A DNA stretch of 60,000 nucleotides from assembly GCF_030272615.1 (NCBI RefSeq), contig NC_081408.1:202970191-203030190 (forward strand). The letters are read 5' to 3'. The notes under the pieces are model-generated. The model was not told the origin of the DNA, ran no database searches, and saw only the letters and a list, made by a program, of their open reading frames with translations. The translations under genes were made by a program, and so were the position numbers. Source of the DNA: Cryptomeria japonica (lineage: Eukaryota > Streptophyta > Pinopsida > Cupressales > Cupressaceae). Positions within the stretch are counted from its first letter, which is position 1, and each line of letters opens with the position of its first letter. This document shows positions 20,510 through 32,524 of the stretch, piece after piece.

Positions 20510-23500
20510 ATGGAAAGCTATAGAGAAATCCATGGTGGTGTTCCTCAGAAGAACCCTTGCAGCGTTTGCTTAAGCTTGGAAACTTGTAGATATCATCCAT
20601 CTGCACAGAAGAAACCAGTGTTGAATCTACTCTCTCTTGAATGTCTTTGTGTTGCATATTTATATATAGACATTGAAATCATGTTTTTCCTCATCATTTT
20701 GTAAGATGTAAACTTGAAATGTTAATACTGCTCTACGTTACATTCCCCTAATACAATAGGGGACAGGATTTTTCATGTAAAAGTTGAATTTGAAACGTGG
20801 AAATTCTAGTTTTATATCTCATATTATCCTTTGCTACTTATCTCTTATATTTGATGATAATAGCAATGCTCTTCTCTTTAGAAGAGAATCGTTTCATTTT
20901 CTTTCGAAATTGAAAAAGAAAAGAAAAATTGTCTTGAGGTTCTATTAAGCATATGTTTGTGCTTTTGGTTTATACAGACGCCAGTGCATTCAAGCAAGGG
21001 TGAAGTTTTGGGAAAGCAAAAGCAGAAGGTCCAAGGTGAAGGGCATGAAATGAGAATTAATATAGATGGTATTGTATATATCTTGATTTCTTTTTTATTT
21101 TTTTATCTTTACGACACTCCTGTAAAGGGGGCAGGATCCCTTTTCATATGATGTCGGAGTCGCACTCAGCAAGACTTGATCCCTGGTGGGCTTATTTGGA
21201 GCTATTCAACTTCACCAGTAGACCAACAGCCCATTAATTATTTATCATTTAATAATAATTATTTATAATAAAATTTATGTGAACTTTTTGAATAGATTTT
21301 TAAACTTTGATATTATGAATTATGGGAGATAACAAAGAAAAATGATAATAAATATTTATAAATATTAAATTAACCAATCTAATTTAATTATTGTAGACAA
21401 CAAAAGTATTAAGTCTCTAATTAATCATTTTTTAATATTTAATAAATTTTTATACATCCCTATTAAAATATAAATAATGAGTTAAATTTTATTTATACAT
21501 AAAAGTAACATAATAATCTTATTTTTAATTGTAAAATTTAATTTTAAATACTTAAGAATTATTCATGTGGAGAGACAGTGTGGAATGATATCAAGGCATG
21601 TAATATAATGAGAACGGTATTTTAACAAAATCTTTATTCTTTTTTTTTCATTTGACAGTCATTTACACATCAAAAAATTAATATCAATAATAAAAAGAAA
21701 TTTATATAATACAAATTAATATCTCTTAATATTTTAAGATAGATCAAAATATCTGAAAAAAATAATTATATATTAATTTCTGTCATTAAATTTCACTCAA
21801 TATTCATTCACCTTGAACAACCTTCTCAAATCATATTTTGTTCCCCTTGTTGATGTATCCTAATAATGTAGTTCCATACAATTTTTATAAAGTGATGTAG
21901 AAAATATGAAATAAAGTGAAGGGTTTATTCTATATTCTTTGGAATTCTTTCCATCCTGATGATGAATCACAGAGTGTGATTCGAAACGTTGATGGGAAAA
22001 AAAATACACACAATCTAATCCAGAAAAAATTCAAGAATATAGGATGGATTGTGAAAATCTCATAGCTTTAAATGTTTATTCTAATTTTGCTTTTGAAAAC
22101 GATACTTTTATTCTAATTTTGCTGTTGAAAAAGATACTTTTTATTGAAAGAAAAGCAGAAAATTAGAAATGAGTTTCAAGGCGCCTTAAGTTTATACAAA
22201 TTATCTATCATAACTGCTGAAAAATCCAGCCTATCATTCATTTTCACTAATTAATATACGCACAGCCCAAGTTAAATGTCCTTATTTTGAGTTGCCCTAT
22301 ACTAGAATACAAGATTATGAAAAATATGCCCTAGATACATACTACAGTGCTAAAGTGTTTTCAACTTCATCTCCGCAGTTGTCAGCATTTCTCAAGTCCT
22401 GACAGTTGTCAAAACGAATTTGTTCTTGCCACCTCTGGTTAAAAAGTTTATTCCTTGTTACTTTTTATTTCTCTTTCCCCAACACCTAAAGCAATTGTGT
22501 GGCGAATAACACAGAAAAGCAAGAATGGAAGGAAAGACAGGAAACCCAAGGACTAAATCATGACATAAGTGAGAAGGGTTCAATGCATTCTCTAGAGAAT
22601 TGCTTTCTTGGCTCTTCTGTATGTTATGGAGGCCCAGAAGAGTACTATGACTCTGAAAAACAAAGAAAGGAAGATATGAATAAGGTAAGATCTTAGCTTT
22701 TGTTTTATAAGTTCTGAAATCTGTATATTAATGTCTGTTAGAATATTAGTAATCTGAATAGGCCAATGGGATGGTAAAAACACTAATTGAATGTCTAAAA
22801 ATACACAGTTATCTTCCACTTAAAGCATGGAGGTTGAAAGAAAGAAATTTAAACAAACAATTGTATTGATTTTCATAAATTTATATATTTTTAATCTTCA
22901 TTGTTATAAAATAGTTATTATTGACTAAATATGTTTTCAGAAATTGGAAGAAGCAGCTGATCTATCTAATGTTGAGTATACAACAAGGGGAAATTGGTGG
23001 AAAGGTAAGTTAAATTGTGCTATAATGTCATAAAATTATTAAATTCTTTTTTTTTTTTTTAAATTTAATGATTATATATTTATAAATAAATATTTTACAA
23101 TAAGAACTTTTTTAAATTAAGAGTTATTATCTGGTTGTTATAGGTTCGCTTTATTACTAAAATTATGGAAGGTCAAAAGATTGAGGTAATTTTAACCAGG
23201 TACATAGTATAGACTTTATCTATACTGTTGATTGGCTGAATATTGGAATATCAAAATGTCTACATTATTTTTTTGAAAATAATGTTACGCTCTAAGTTTT
23301 GTTTTGTTTAGGTGGCTCACCAGAATTTTTATTTATAGAAATTTAGATTTAACAGAGTATTTTATGCTTTAAATTGTTAAAGTAGCTCATCTAAAATTAT
23401 ACTGATATATATGTTTAAAAAAAAAGCTAATACAATTTCAAATGAACTATTTAATGATTATAAAGTACTATTAATATTTATCTAAATGAAACTTTATTGT

Positions 23501-23551
23501 CTTTGTTTGTTAGGTAATGACTACAAGAGCAAAGCTGGAATAAGTAATTGA
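20510..23551 (+). CDS. Small five-exon plant gene, possible relative of GSSVYYGG/RGNWWQGSLYY proteins
   Basis: Exons 2-5 are 20978-21068, 22515-22684, 22941-23004 and 23514-23551. Each acceptor ends in CAG or TAG (TTATACAG, ATAACACAG, TTTTCAG, TGTTAG). Donors are G/GTATTG, AAG/GTAAGA and AAAG/GTAAGT. Exon lengths 91, 170 and 64 keep one frame through all joins to a TGA at 23549-23551. Exon 1 is the weak part: ATG at 20510, with a possible donor after 20617 (CCA/GTGTTG) that keeps the frame. The product is about 130 residues, hydrophilic, with no signal peptide or membrane segment. It contains LENCFLGSSVCYGGPEEYY in exon 3 and YTTRGNWWKG across exons 4/5. From memory these resemble GSSVYYGGQ and ASRGNWWQGSLYY near the C terminus of a small uncharacterised plant family. 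The function is unknown. The tail here is NDYKSKAGISN instead of SLYY. Confidence 0.55.
21931..22042 (+). ncRNA. Hammerhead-ribozyme-like fold in intron 2
   Basis: CCATC (21951-21955) is followed by the hammerhead core CTGATGA (21956-21962), an extra T, a perfect 7-bp stem GAATCAC/GTGATTC (21964-21970 with 21976-21982, loop AGAGT), the second core box GAAA (21983-21986), CGTT, and GATGG (21991-21995), which pairs with CCATC as stem I. Outside, TATATTCTTTGGAATTCTTT (21931-21950) is roughly complementary to AGAAAAAATTCAAGAATATA (22023-22042), extending the closing stem. Oddities: one extra base before stem II, and stem III reduced to the self-complementary ACGT, so cleavage would need a dimer. 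It could be a fossil of a ribozyme-bearing retroelement or chance. Confidence 0.4.
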
Positions 23552-26263
23552 ATGGATTTGATGTGGAGAATATTGCCATATGTTTATATTTGAGAAGCAT
23601 GTAAGGATTGAAAGTCTGCACAGATACAAGTTTCTGCACGTAAATAAATTGGAATCTCATACAGATCGGTTGCCGTTAATGTACAAGGCACTGATTTTTG
23701 AGTTACCTCAGTTTTCAGGTTAAGAGTTTGACTGGATTTTTTATATAGAATATTTGGGATTGTGTTTCTCTTTTTCCTGAACAAGTTATTCAGTTCTTAC
23801 ATCTATTTCAGAAGGATATGGGCCAATCTTTCTATTTCTGCTTTGATTTTTGTTGGATTCATAGTTTTTCAACTTGTTGATTTGGTTTTTTTAGTCAGAC
23901 TTTTTTTTTTTTTTTTTGATCTTGTTGTGGTAGTTTTAATTATCTAGAAATCTTCTTAATTTCTTTATAGATCTTCTGATTATATATTTTAATCTTTTTC
24001 AAAAAAAAAAGATGTATATATTAAGACTATTCTATGGATTTAGATTTATGGTATTTTTACGAAATTATTTGAGGGCATAAACAAAATAAGTAGATGGAAT
24101 AGACGAAGGGTAGAAAGTATTGTAATGAAGATGATGGATCTATCAAGTTTCCACATGTAAAAGTGTAAAATTATTAATTTTATTCTAAAAATATAATAAA
24201 ATAAATTTAATTTTGAAATGATTTGTAATAGCAATTTAAAATTTTAAAGATAAGTGAGAATTGTTTAAGAATCCAAAGTTTGTCTATTAAAAGAAATTAT
24301 ATTAATTTAAAAAATATGATAAATAATATATTTAAAAATATATTAATTTATAATTTAAAATATCTGAATAAAAAAATCAAAGCATTACTCTTATGAAAGG
24401 TGCATGACAAGTAGAAAAAACATATTTACTATATTCATAGCAACGATTCACCCCGTTTTAGTATAATATACAATATTTACAAATAAAGTAAAAGGTTCCA
24501 TTACTTTCTATCTTTGACAATGCACATAAATGGTTTGAAGATTTCACTCTTGCTATATATTATTTTATACATGGTCAGGGATAGTATGCATCTTCACAAA
24601 CCTCCCCAAAAGTTATTTCCTATTTTATTGTGTTGATAGCTTTATAATAATCTTAGTGTGTTCCTAATTATTTTCTTGTTTTCTCTCTATGAAATTCATA
24701 TTTCATATTTATAAGCATCAAGTTCTCCAAGTAATGGATTGAATTGATTTTTTTTTTGTCTTCCCATGTTTTGTAGTCTTTTGGGGATTGTATTAAGCGT
24801 ACCAATTTTTTCAAATAGTTATATATTGAGATCAAGTAATCAATTTTTTTTAAAGTTTTGATATCTACATAGGTGGTTTGTGTAACAACCAAAAAATATG
24901 ACACATGAAACTTCCTAATACTTATTTTAGATATCATTGAAACTACAACAATAGATTTTTTCCAACATAAACAAATGTTGTTCTATTTAGAAAATTTTTA
25001 CCATACTTAAAGCCATATCCAAGGAATCTTCTACATGCTCTTAAAATTGATCATAAGATTTGAAGGAAGAACGTTATGTCTAGTAAAACAACACTTTCTA
25101 CAAATTAATGATTTCATAGTGATCAAGTTTTATAAGTTTTCAAGGAGAACTATCATGTTTATGAATGCTTAGAGTAAAAGTAAAATTTTGTATACTAATA
25201 TGAAAAGCAATGAATTTTATCTCATAAAACATATAGGGTGCAATAGACCCTAGTCATTTGTACATAATTTATTAGATTTTTAAAAAATATACAAAAAATC
25301 ACATTCTTTGTTGGAAATAGATAATGATTTATGGTATTCTTTTTTCTACTTCATTTTGTTTTATTTCGATGAGAAAATTTCTACACTAGTACACATGTGT
25401 GAAGGTATGGAGTAGTTTCTTTGTTTATTAGTATTGAATTTGAAGAAAACTCAATCATTCATGGATATGATCCATTTAGTAACACATTGTGGATTCACTT
25501 GGTCGTTCATTTAAGAAAATTTGTATTAGCTTCAATATAAAGATTTCAACATGGTTAAGACCTAGTATTTGTAAAAGTTAAAAACTTCATGATCCCTTGC
25601 AAACATATCAACGCATTCAACAAGAGAATATACAAGATAATGATCTCACTTGAGTATTGAGTTATATGATATGTTACAAATGTAAAATCACCTCGATTAT
25701 ATAGTTATGTTGTGATGTACTAGGAAAAATAAAAAAGACAAACATTAAATAACTAAATTCATAAAGATTAGATATGTTCTTATCTTAACAACTAAGAGAT
25801 CTATAATTCCACCTAGGCCAAAGCTAACATATGAATATGTCCTCTCACGAGGTAATTACATGGTGCAAGACCTTGAATAGGTACTATACATTATTCAATA
25901 TAACACCCCTCTTAACTACAATATAGGGAGATAAAACTATTATTCAAAAGATAGAAGATGCAAGAATAGGTTCTAGATACAAGGCCATATTAGTTACCCA
26001 TGTAGAAATGATCCTTCACAAATGGAGAAAAGGAGAAAACCTAGTTGGGAAAAAGGCCCTCCATAAAAGAGAGAATGCAAAGAGAATATCATATACAAGT
26101 TCTAGAATGAGTGAAGTATGAAGGTCTTCTTAATATGCCCAATACCCATATTCTTCATGAAGATATAATTAATATCTCTCTGATAAGAGGGAAAGAGAGA
26201 GACTAAGAAGGCCCCTATTTAATGAAAAATATTCTACAAAAATGATCTGGTTTCAAGACAAGA
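23552..26263. other. 3' region of the host gene and AT-rich intergenic DNA
   Basis: The first few hundred bases are presumably 3' UTR. The rest is very AT-rich, with poly(T) runs at about 23900 and 24750 and palindromic A/T stretches near 24290-24370. GAGAAAACC and GGGAAAAAGGCCC near 26031-26056 resemble copia LTR boxes, but no element boundary can be fixed. No supported gene. Confidence 0.5.
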
Positions 26264-26277
26264 CATGATCTAATTCT
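26264..26277. repeat. Target site duplication of the LINE-like insertion, left
   Basis: CATGATCTAATTCT, matching CATGATCCAATTCT at 27984-27997 with one mismatch. Confidence 0.6.
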
Positions 26278-27983
26278 CAATTGATCAAGGAGAGATGAGT
26301 GGGAGAAAGATCTATGGAATGGGTGTTAATATTTCAAAAGGAAAATAGGTATGTAGGGGAGAATGTCGATGGTGAGGGGGGTCCTAATAAATATTGTTAG
26401 GCCTTTCTTTTTATGGCCTTTCTTCTCTAGCATTCAATTATGGTTGGATCTCATTTTGTGGTTTTCACTGGTGTTGTTGGGTGTCTATGCTTTGTAGTGG
26501 ATGTATTTGTTGCACCCCTAGCTTTGTCAATTCGACACTTTAGGCATTTTTCCTATTCTCATCTTTTGGTGAAGAGAGGAACGTCAGGTCACTTCTGGGG
26601 TGTTTCAACGTTGAGCCTAGGTGAAGATGGAAATTTGGGTAGGGCTTTTGTGATTATAGATTTAATTAAGGGTGAAAGTGAAGTTATTAGAGATCTTGAT
26701 CCTATTGTTGATGTGGTTGTTGTGGGTTTCCTAAACATCAATTTCTATTATTTAAGTGAGCCTTTGTTCATATCTTGGGTGATGTTTTGTGGGCTCAAAT
26801 ATTTTCTTTCGCATGGCCAATCCTTTTTTTGTTATAGTTCTAGGTTTTTGTTCCCTATTTACCTTGGTTTTGGAGGCTTGGTTGAGATCTTTTACCATTG
26901 TGGCTTTCAGTTTTGTATCTCTACTATCTATATTGATGATTTTATTGCCCATATAGTTGATTCCACTTTTGAGAACCCTCAATTGGTTCTGGGTTGTGGC
27001 TTCTTTGTTAGGAGTTTTTTCAATATGGGTTTGTAATTATTCTTCCATTCTTTTCGCATCTCCTTGTTTTATTTTTATTTCTTTTGGCTGGTTCTGAACC
27101 CCCTATTGTTTGTTTCACTGGGGGTTTTACTGATTGCTAGTTTTGAAGGCCCTATTATGTATATATATTTTTGGTTCGACGTCTTAGTTGTCCTTTTTGT
27201 TCCTCCTATGATTTGGTTTCACTATAAAGGTTTTCATAAACCTAAGGTGTGCTTATTCTTAAACGGAATTCTTAATACCAATTCAAGTTCAGATACCTTT
27301 GTTTCTCCTATAAAGTTAGAGTGGGAGGTGATGTGTTGTGGTTTTCTTTATCATCTACTTATCTATATTCTGTCTAACTATTCTATAAAGGTGGAGCCAT
27401 GTTCTGTTGAGGTGGATACTTGGTTTGTAGGAGACAAGGAGAGATTCTATAAGGGGGTTGTGGTTGCTCTTCCTTCAATATACACTCTTCTGATCGTATT
27501 GAGATGGATCTCAAGGATGTTTTTCAGTAATGCTTCTTGTGTGAAGGAATTTAAAGATGGTGATACTTACATGGATCTGCATTGTGAGGTTATGGGAGCC
27601 TTTTCAAAACCCATTGATGTTGTTTGGTTGCTTGGATCTAATATTGTAACAATAGAGCTTCTCTAGTAAATTTTCTTATTTTTTATTATTTGTTGGCTGA
27701 TATTATTATTGTTTTACCTTTGCCATCTTGTCTCATGGTTATTGGAGCCTTCTCAAAACCCATGGTTATAGTCTATATGAGTTGAGATATTTGGTGGCTT
27801 TGCCCTTGTACTCTTGCATATAATTTTTTAATGGTTTTTTCCTTCCATCTACTATTTTTGGCATGATTTTTGCCTTTTCTATATCTATTGGAAGCATTTT
27901 GTAAGTGGGTTATAGATCCCCACAAAAACTATTTGTAAAGGGTTTTGGGTCCCTTCAAAACCTATTTTACACCTAATAAAAAG
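26278..27983 (+). mobile_element. 5'-truncated LINE-like insertion, 1706 bp
   Basis: Bounded by 14-bp flanking repeats (26264-26277 and 27984-27997, 13 of 14 identical), the size typical of LINE target duplications. It ends in CCTAATAAAAA directly before the right copy, like a poly(A) end after a polyadenylation signal. The body is T- and G-rich and unlike its AT-rich surroundings. It contains a long frame at 26440-27666. I find no reverse transcriptase in it, so it would be only the 3' part of a LINE or a retrocopy of some transcript. Confidence 0.5.
26440..27666 (+). pseudogene. Long hydrophobic frame (about 408 codons with one TAA), unknown
   Basis: ATG at 26440 follows an in-frame TAG at 26428. 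The frame stays open to a TAG at 27664-27666 except for a single TAA at 27034-27036, so two stretches of 198 and about 209 codons lie in the same frame. The product is rich in Phe, Val, Leu and Ile, with several possible membrane segments (for example residues 6-30 and the segment after the TAA), but also charged stretches such as KLEWEVMCC and VGDKERFYKG. I recognise no family. T-rich, A-poor DNA has few stop codons by chance, so this may be non-coding. The TAA could be a former CAA. Confidence 0.2.
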
Positions 27984-27997
27984 CATGATCCAATTCT
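27984..27997. repeat. Target site duplication of the LINE-like insertion, right
   Basis: CATGATCCAATTCT, partner of 26264-26277. Confidence 0.6.
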
Positions 27998-28199
27998 TAC
28001 AAACAACAATCACTTTAAGGAAAAAAATGTAGGTTAAATTATCATGAAATAACACAAGAATTAAGTATATCAAACATCACATCAAAATATTTTTTAATGA
28101 TATAAAATTGGATGTGTGGTCACTCAAAAATTTAGCATCATAACAACACTCAAATGGAAAAAGTAGTCAGATAGTTCAAAATGGATAAGATATGGATAC

Positions 28200-28935
28200 T
28201 TATGTTTTTGGATGAGATGGATGGTCAATATTTCTTTATGAAGATCATAGGTGGATGATAGATTGGTCATCTCACCTTATGGGATGGTGCCAAGTGTCAC
28301 AATGAGGCAAGTTAAGAAGGTGATGGAATATTTTGATATGAGGGTACTTGAGGGGACAAGACTACATGCTTGTGTAATGGGCCGATGTTCTTCATGTGAT
28401 GGACAGTGATTTTGGAGGAAAAGAGATGGATGGTAAGTATTACTTCAAAAAGATCAAAGGGCAATGGATATATTTTTCCCCTCGCATCATAGGATGGTGC
28501 CAAGTGAGAACATGAGGTGATTGAGAGGGAGATGGAAGATTGACAAGATGGAGAGGATACTTGCAGGGACAAACCTATGTGCATGATGTGATGGGAGGTG
28601 TTGACCACACTTAATGAAGGATTGTGTGTGCACATGATTATGGAGTCGGTTAGGTATTGGACTAGGAGGTGAGTAAAAGTTATGAAGGATGTGACATGTG
28701 AAAATTAAATTAATTAAATAAAATTTATTTGTATAATTTTTTTTGAGGAAAAAGGACTAAGGATGGGTAAATAATTAAAGATAATTATTTACCTTAGGTT
28801 GGGACTTTAAAGTAAAAAATGAAAAATAGATAATATTAATTAAACCATAAAATATTGTTTAATTAATATAAATGATGTAAAATTATATGAAATAGGAGTA
28901 AAACTTGACTGAAAGTACTCAATTTTTTGTCTACA
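28200..28935 (-). repeat. Probable degenerate LTR with an internal duplication
   Basis: On the minus strand a TGTAGACA start at 28935, an AATTAATTTAATTT-rich stretch near 28705-28725 and a CACATGTCACATCC segment near 28684-28700 recall the layout of the Tat-1 LTR (TGTAGATACC then AATTAAATAAATA). Two tandem copies of a roughly 200-bp unit (about 28207-28400 and 28427-28600) share GATGGATGGT, GGATGGTGCCAAGTG and GGGACAA. The left boundary is not resolved. Confidence 0.4.
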
Positions 28936-29157
28936 ACTTTACATAACTTTACATCACAAAGAAGCATAATAATTAATAAATGTTGACATTATTCCCATTT
29001 AAGATAATAAGAATGGTGACTTTTTTATTGCTAGATACAACATTGTCTATCCTCCACATTTAATAATTAAAAAATATAATATTTAAATAATGTGCTTAAG
29101 ATCAACCAGATTAATACATCACTTCTCATATTTGAATATGTATGAAAATAATATCAA

Positions 29158-29475
29158 TTTATCCTTTCCTATCTATTCTTTGTAAATCTCAAACATTGTC
29201 TTTCTGAAACAAGTTTGAATACATGCAGTGTCGTTTACATTCTTTTGTCCATTTCCATTCGATTCCCAAAGTCTTTGGGACTACCAATTAGTGTCCTTAA
29301 CACCCTAACATAGTTTTCACATCTTAAAAAATACAAAGACGTAGGGGCTAACAAGATAAAACCCTAGCATAGGTTTCACATCTTTAAAAATTATGAAAAA
29401 TAGGTTAAAATGGCAATCAGGGAGCAATCTTCCTAGCTAGCTACGCTCATAGCTCGTCTACTCGCATTAGTCGAA
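29158..29475 (+). repeat. Dispersed direct repeat, copy 1
   Basis: Shares TTTGTAAATCTCAAA, TCTTTCTG, ATACATG, TCGTTTACAT and ATTCGATTCCCAAA in order with about 31635-31745, and GAG(C/T)AATCT...TAGCTAG...TCGAAA at 29431-29474 with 31966-32008. The spacing between the conserved parts differs. Confidence 0.55.
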
Positions 29476-31630
29476 ATCCTCATCTACTCATTATTTTTTA
29501 TTTATTTTTAATGTTTCCTTTTTTTAGATTTACTAGTCAAATCTTAACAATTAACATTTTAGAATTTTAAATTTTTATTTTTTTGTTTTATTATATTGTT
29601 TTAATGGAAGTGGTCATAAATTATTATGTTTCATGTGATTGCTACTTATTAGTATTTGTCGTTAGGCAATATTATTGTAATGAGTTTTTTGTTTTTCCAG
29701 CTAACTAATTATTAAAAAATTTAATGTGAACCAATCACAAACAAGTTTTAACTTTTAATTTTCTCAATCTTTTTATTTACCAAATCCTAATTGTACAATT
29801 TTTAACATTATAAATTATGAAAATTATAAGAGCTGATTTTTAGGAAATCCAAAATAAATGGATTTACTCGCAACTATATAGCCTGAAATAAATGGATTTA
29901 TTATGTTTAAAAATTAATTTTATTCAGAATCAAAATTTAATTAAGATTAAGATCAAAGATAAAAATAATTAATTATCAATTTATAAGTAAATATTTAGAT
30001 TATTATCTTCATAATTTAAAAAGTGTTTTTTATTTTTATTTTATATTTTTGAAAACTTTATATTTATACTTTGTATTTAATAATATTATAAGATTGAAAA
30101 TAATTATTAAATATTTTAAAATTATTAAAATACCATTTTTATGAATTGATTATGATCTTCAATCTAATGTAAATATTAAATAATATGTACCAAAATTCAA
30201 TAATATAACTATTTCTTCAATTTGTGTCCTCCAATATATTAGTTAACATATTTAAATTAAGGTTAAAGATATGTGCGGGTTAGAATTCAATTATTATTAG
30301 GGGTAGGGTTAGTATGTCATAGTAAAAATTATAATCACACTTTTTTCAATTTGTGTCGTCCAATATGCATAACCATTGCACCTTGTTTTGGTGCAAGTGC
30401 TGGTTACTTTTGTCAAAAATAATAGCTATATCATTAAATTAACTTTTTTTAAGTTAGAAAGTGGATGAGAAAAAATTGAGTTGTAAAGTGATGCCAATCA
30501 ACAAAAATATAAATTCTTGAATTGAAAGATTGTGAAGTTGTGAAAAAAATTGACAAGTTACAAATTAGACTTAAATTATGTATCTTTTTGTTAAATCACA
30601 ACTTTTAAAAAGTAAAGGTTGGAAAATAAAGTTCAACTACACACCTTTTTACCATTTTCTAACATTTTGAAAATTGAATTTTTTTAAAAGCAAATTAGAA
30701 AATGAAGCTCAACAACACACTCTTTCCCCATTTCTAACCTATGCTAACATGCTTAACTTTTAGCAAATTGTGGACCTCATCATTTTTTAACATTAAAACA
30801 ATTTTTGAAATAATAAATAACAAATAAAAAGTATCAATTTGTACATTTTATATTAACATTAATATAACCATAATTAAATCTTACTTTATTTTGTGAAATT
30901 AAAAATTTATTAGGATTTCTGTAATTTATATTATTATTTTAGTAAAATTTTAATTATTATGAAATAATTATGTTTAATTTTTTTATCTTAATTATTATAA
31001 TTTTTAAAATATAATCATTATTAAAATTAAATCATAATTATTATTAAAACTATACTAAAAACAAGGCAAGTACTAGCCACTATGTGGCACTTGTTTCTAT
31101 TGTAAAAGTTTTTGGGACTCTTTCAAAAAAAGCCTTTTCCATGTGCATAGTTCTAACAAAATTGTTTATCTAATCAAAAACTTCATTATGTGTCATATTT
31201 TTCTTCATTTAATGTTTATTTCTTCCTCTTTATATAGAATTTAATTTTTGAACACTTTTTCTTAAAGTAGATGTTTCATGATAGTCTATTTTTGGCACAA
31301 TTCCTTATTCTCTAAACTTTAATTACTCTTTCCTTTTTTCTCTTATAATTTGACTATAATCATCATTTCTAAAAACATTTTTTACATTTTTCTAAAGCCT
31401 TTTCAACATAATTCTTTATTTTAACATTATTTTATTGCTGCTCCCTTTTTCTTCTTATAAATTTGTTATAATTACAATTTTTCCATTAATAACATTATAA
31501 CAAATTTAAAATCTCTCATCTAACATTTTGTTATTAATAGCATAATACTTTCTTACTTTGACCTTCCCTCTTCATCTTTCCCTCACTTTCTCTACTCTAT
31601 AATAACCCAAAGAATATATTTATTTTTCTC
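29476..31630. other. AT-rich region between the two repeat copies
   Basis: Over 75% A+T by eye, with no gene supported. A GTGCAAGTGCTGGTTAC segment at 30389-30405 and a GCAAGTACTAGCCAC segment at 31066-31080 look weakly related, but they do not bound a convincing element. Confidence 0.5.
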
Positions 31631-32010
31631 CTTTACTATATCCTTTGTTATCCATTCTTTATAAATCTCAAAGTTTTTCTTTCTGCAGAATACATGTCCT
31701 TTCGTTTACATACATTCGGCGATTGATATTCGATTCCCAAAATCCAAAGTAAACTGATGCGAAGCATATCTGGTAGACTTTGAAAAGTCACAAATTTCAT
31801 AAAGCAGATTTGATTACATATATATAAATCCATATGGGATTCGAATCATAGATCGATCTTTTTTAACAAAACAAATTAAAGCACAGGGATCTTAAATAAA
31901 TTCTAAACAATCCCCCTAATAAGTACATGTTTAATATGCTTACGTTTTAGTACTCAGCTCTCAGAGAGTAATCTCCCTTCATAGCTAGTCTATCCACATC
32001 AATCGAAAAC
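31630..32010 (+). repeat. Dispersed direct repeat, copy 2
   Basis: Partner of 29158-29475. Motifs are in the same order and strand, with substitutions and indels between them. Confidence 0.55.
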
Positions 32011-32107
32011 GATTAAGTTTAAACAGTTTAGATGACCGTTCAAGTGAACCGACTTAGCCCACCTGCGTTGTCAGTGTCCTTAACCCTGGAGTTTCCGATC
32101 ATTTCCT

Positions 32108-32310
32108 TATGGTATATATTTTTTTATATGTATATAATTTTATGAATTTTTTTTAAAAGCTTAATGGAAGGTGTTATTCAAAGTCTGTCATCTAACATTT
32201 TGTCACATAAATATATATGATATATATATAGTTTTATGAATTGTTTTATATAGATTAAAGGAAGGTGTTATTTGAAGTCTCTTTTCCAATATTTGGTCAC
32301 ATAATCTTAT
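32108..32310 (+). repeat. Tandem duplication of about 100 bp
   Basis: Both halves (about 32108-32207 and 32208-32310) contain an AT-rich TATATA start, TTTTATGAATT, GGAAGGTGTTATT, AAGTCT and TTGGTCACATAA or TTTGTCACATAA in that order. Confidence 0.75.
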
Positions 32311-32524
32311 TTTGCTTTTCACATAAGATGAAATACTTTGAATGATTTTCAAAATCTCACTACACATACTAAAAAGGGGTACTAAATTATTGAAACACAG
32401 AAAGAGAAACAAAACAAGAAGAGCCACATGCTCAGTAGAGAAAAAATAAAGAACCCTGTGAGTCTCCACTAAGTGATCCAACAAATCAGACATTTCTAGA
32501 AATAATTGTCCCCAATCCACCATA

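Noticed and set aside
20510-20704. A single-exon 64-residue gene
   Set aside because: Using the GTAAGATG at 20701 as donor puts a stop in exon 2; the weaker donor after 20617 keeps the frame, so exon 1 stays uncertain.
28012-28935. Complete solo LTR from a TGTAGG at 28028 to 28935
   Set aside because: Flanking five-base sequences do not match (AAAAA and ACTTT), so only a partial relic is claimed.
30380-31080. MITE or DNA transposon bounded by weakly similar ends
   Set aside because: Ends match too poorly and no target duplication is visible.
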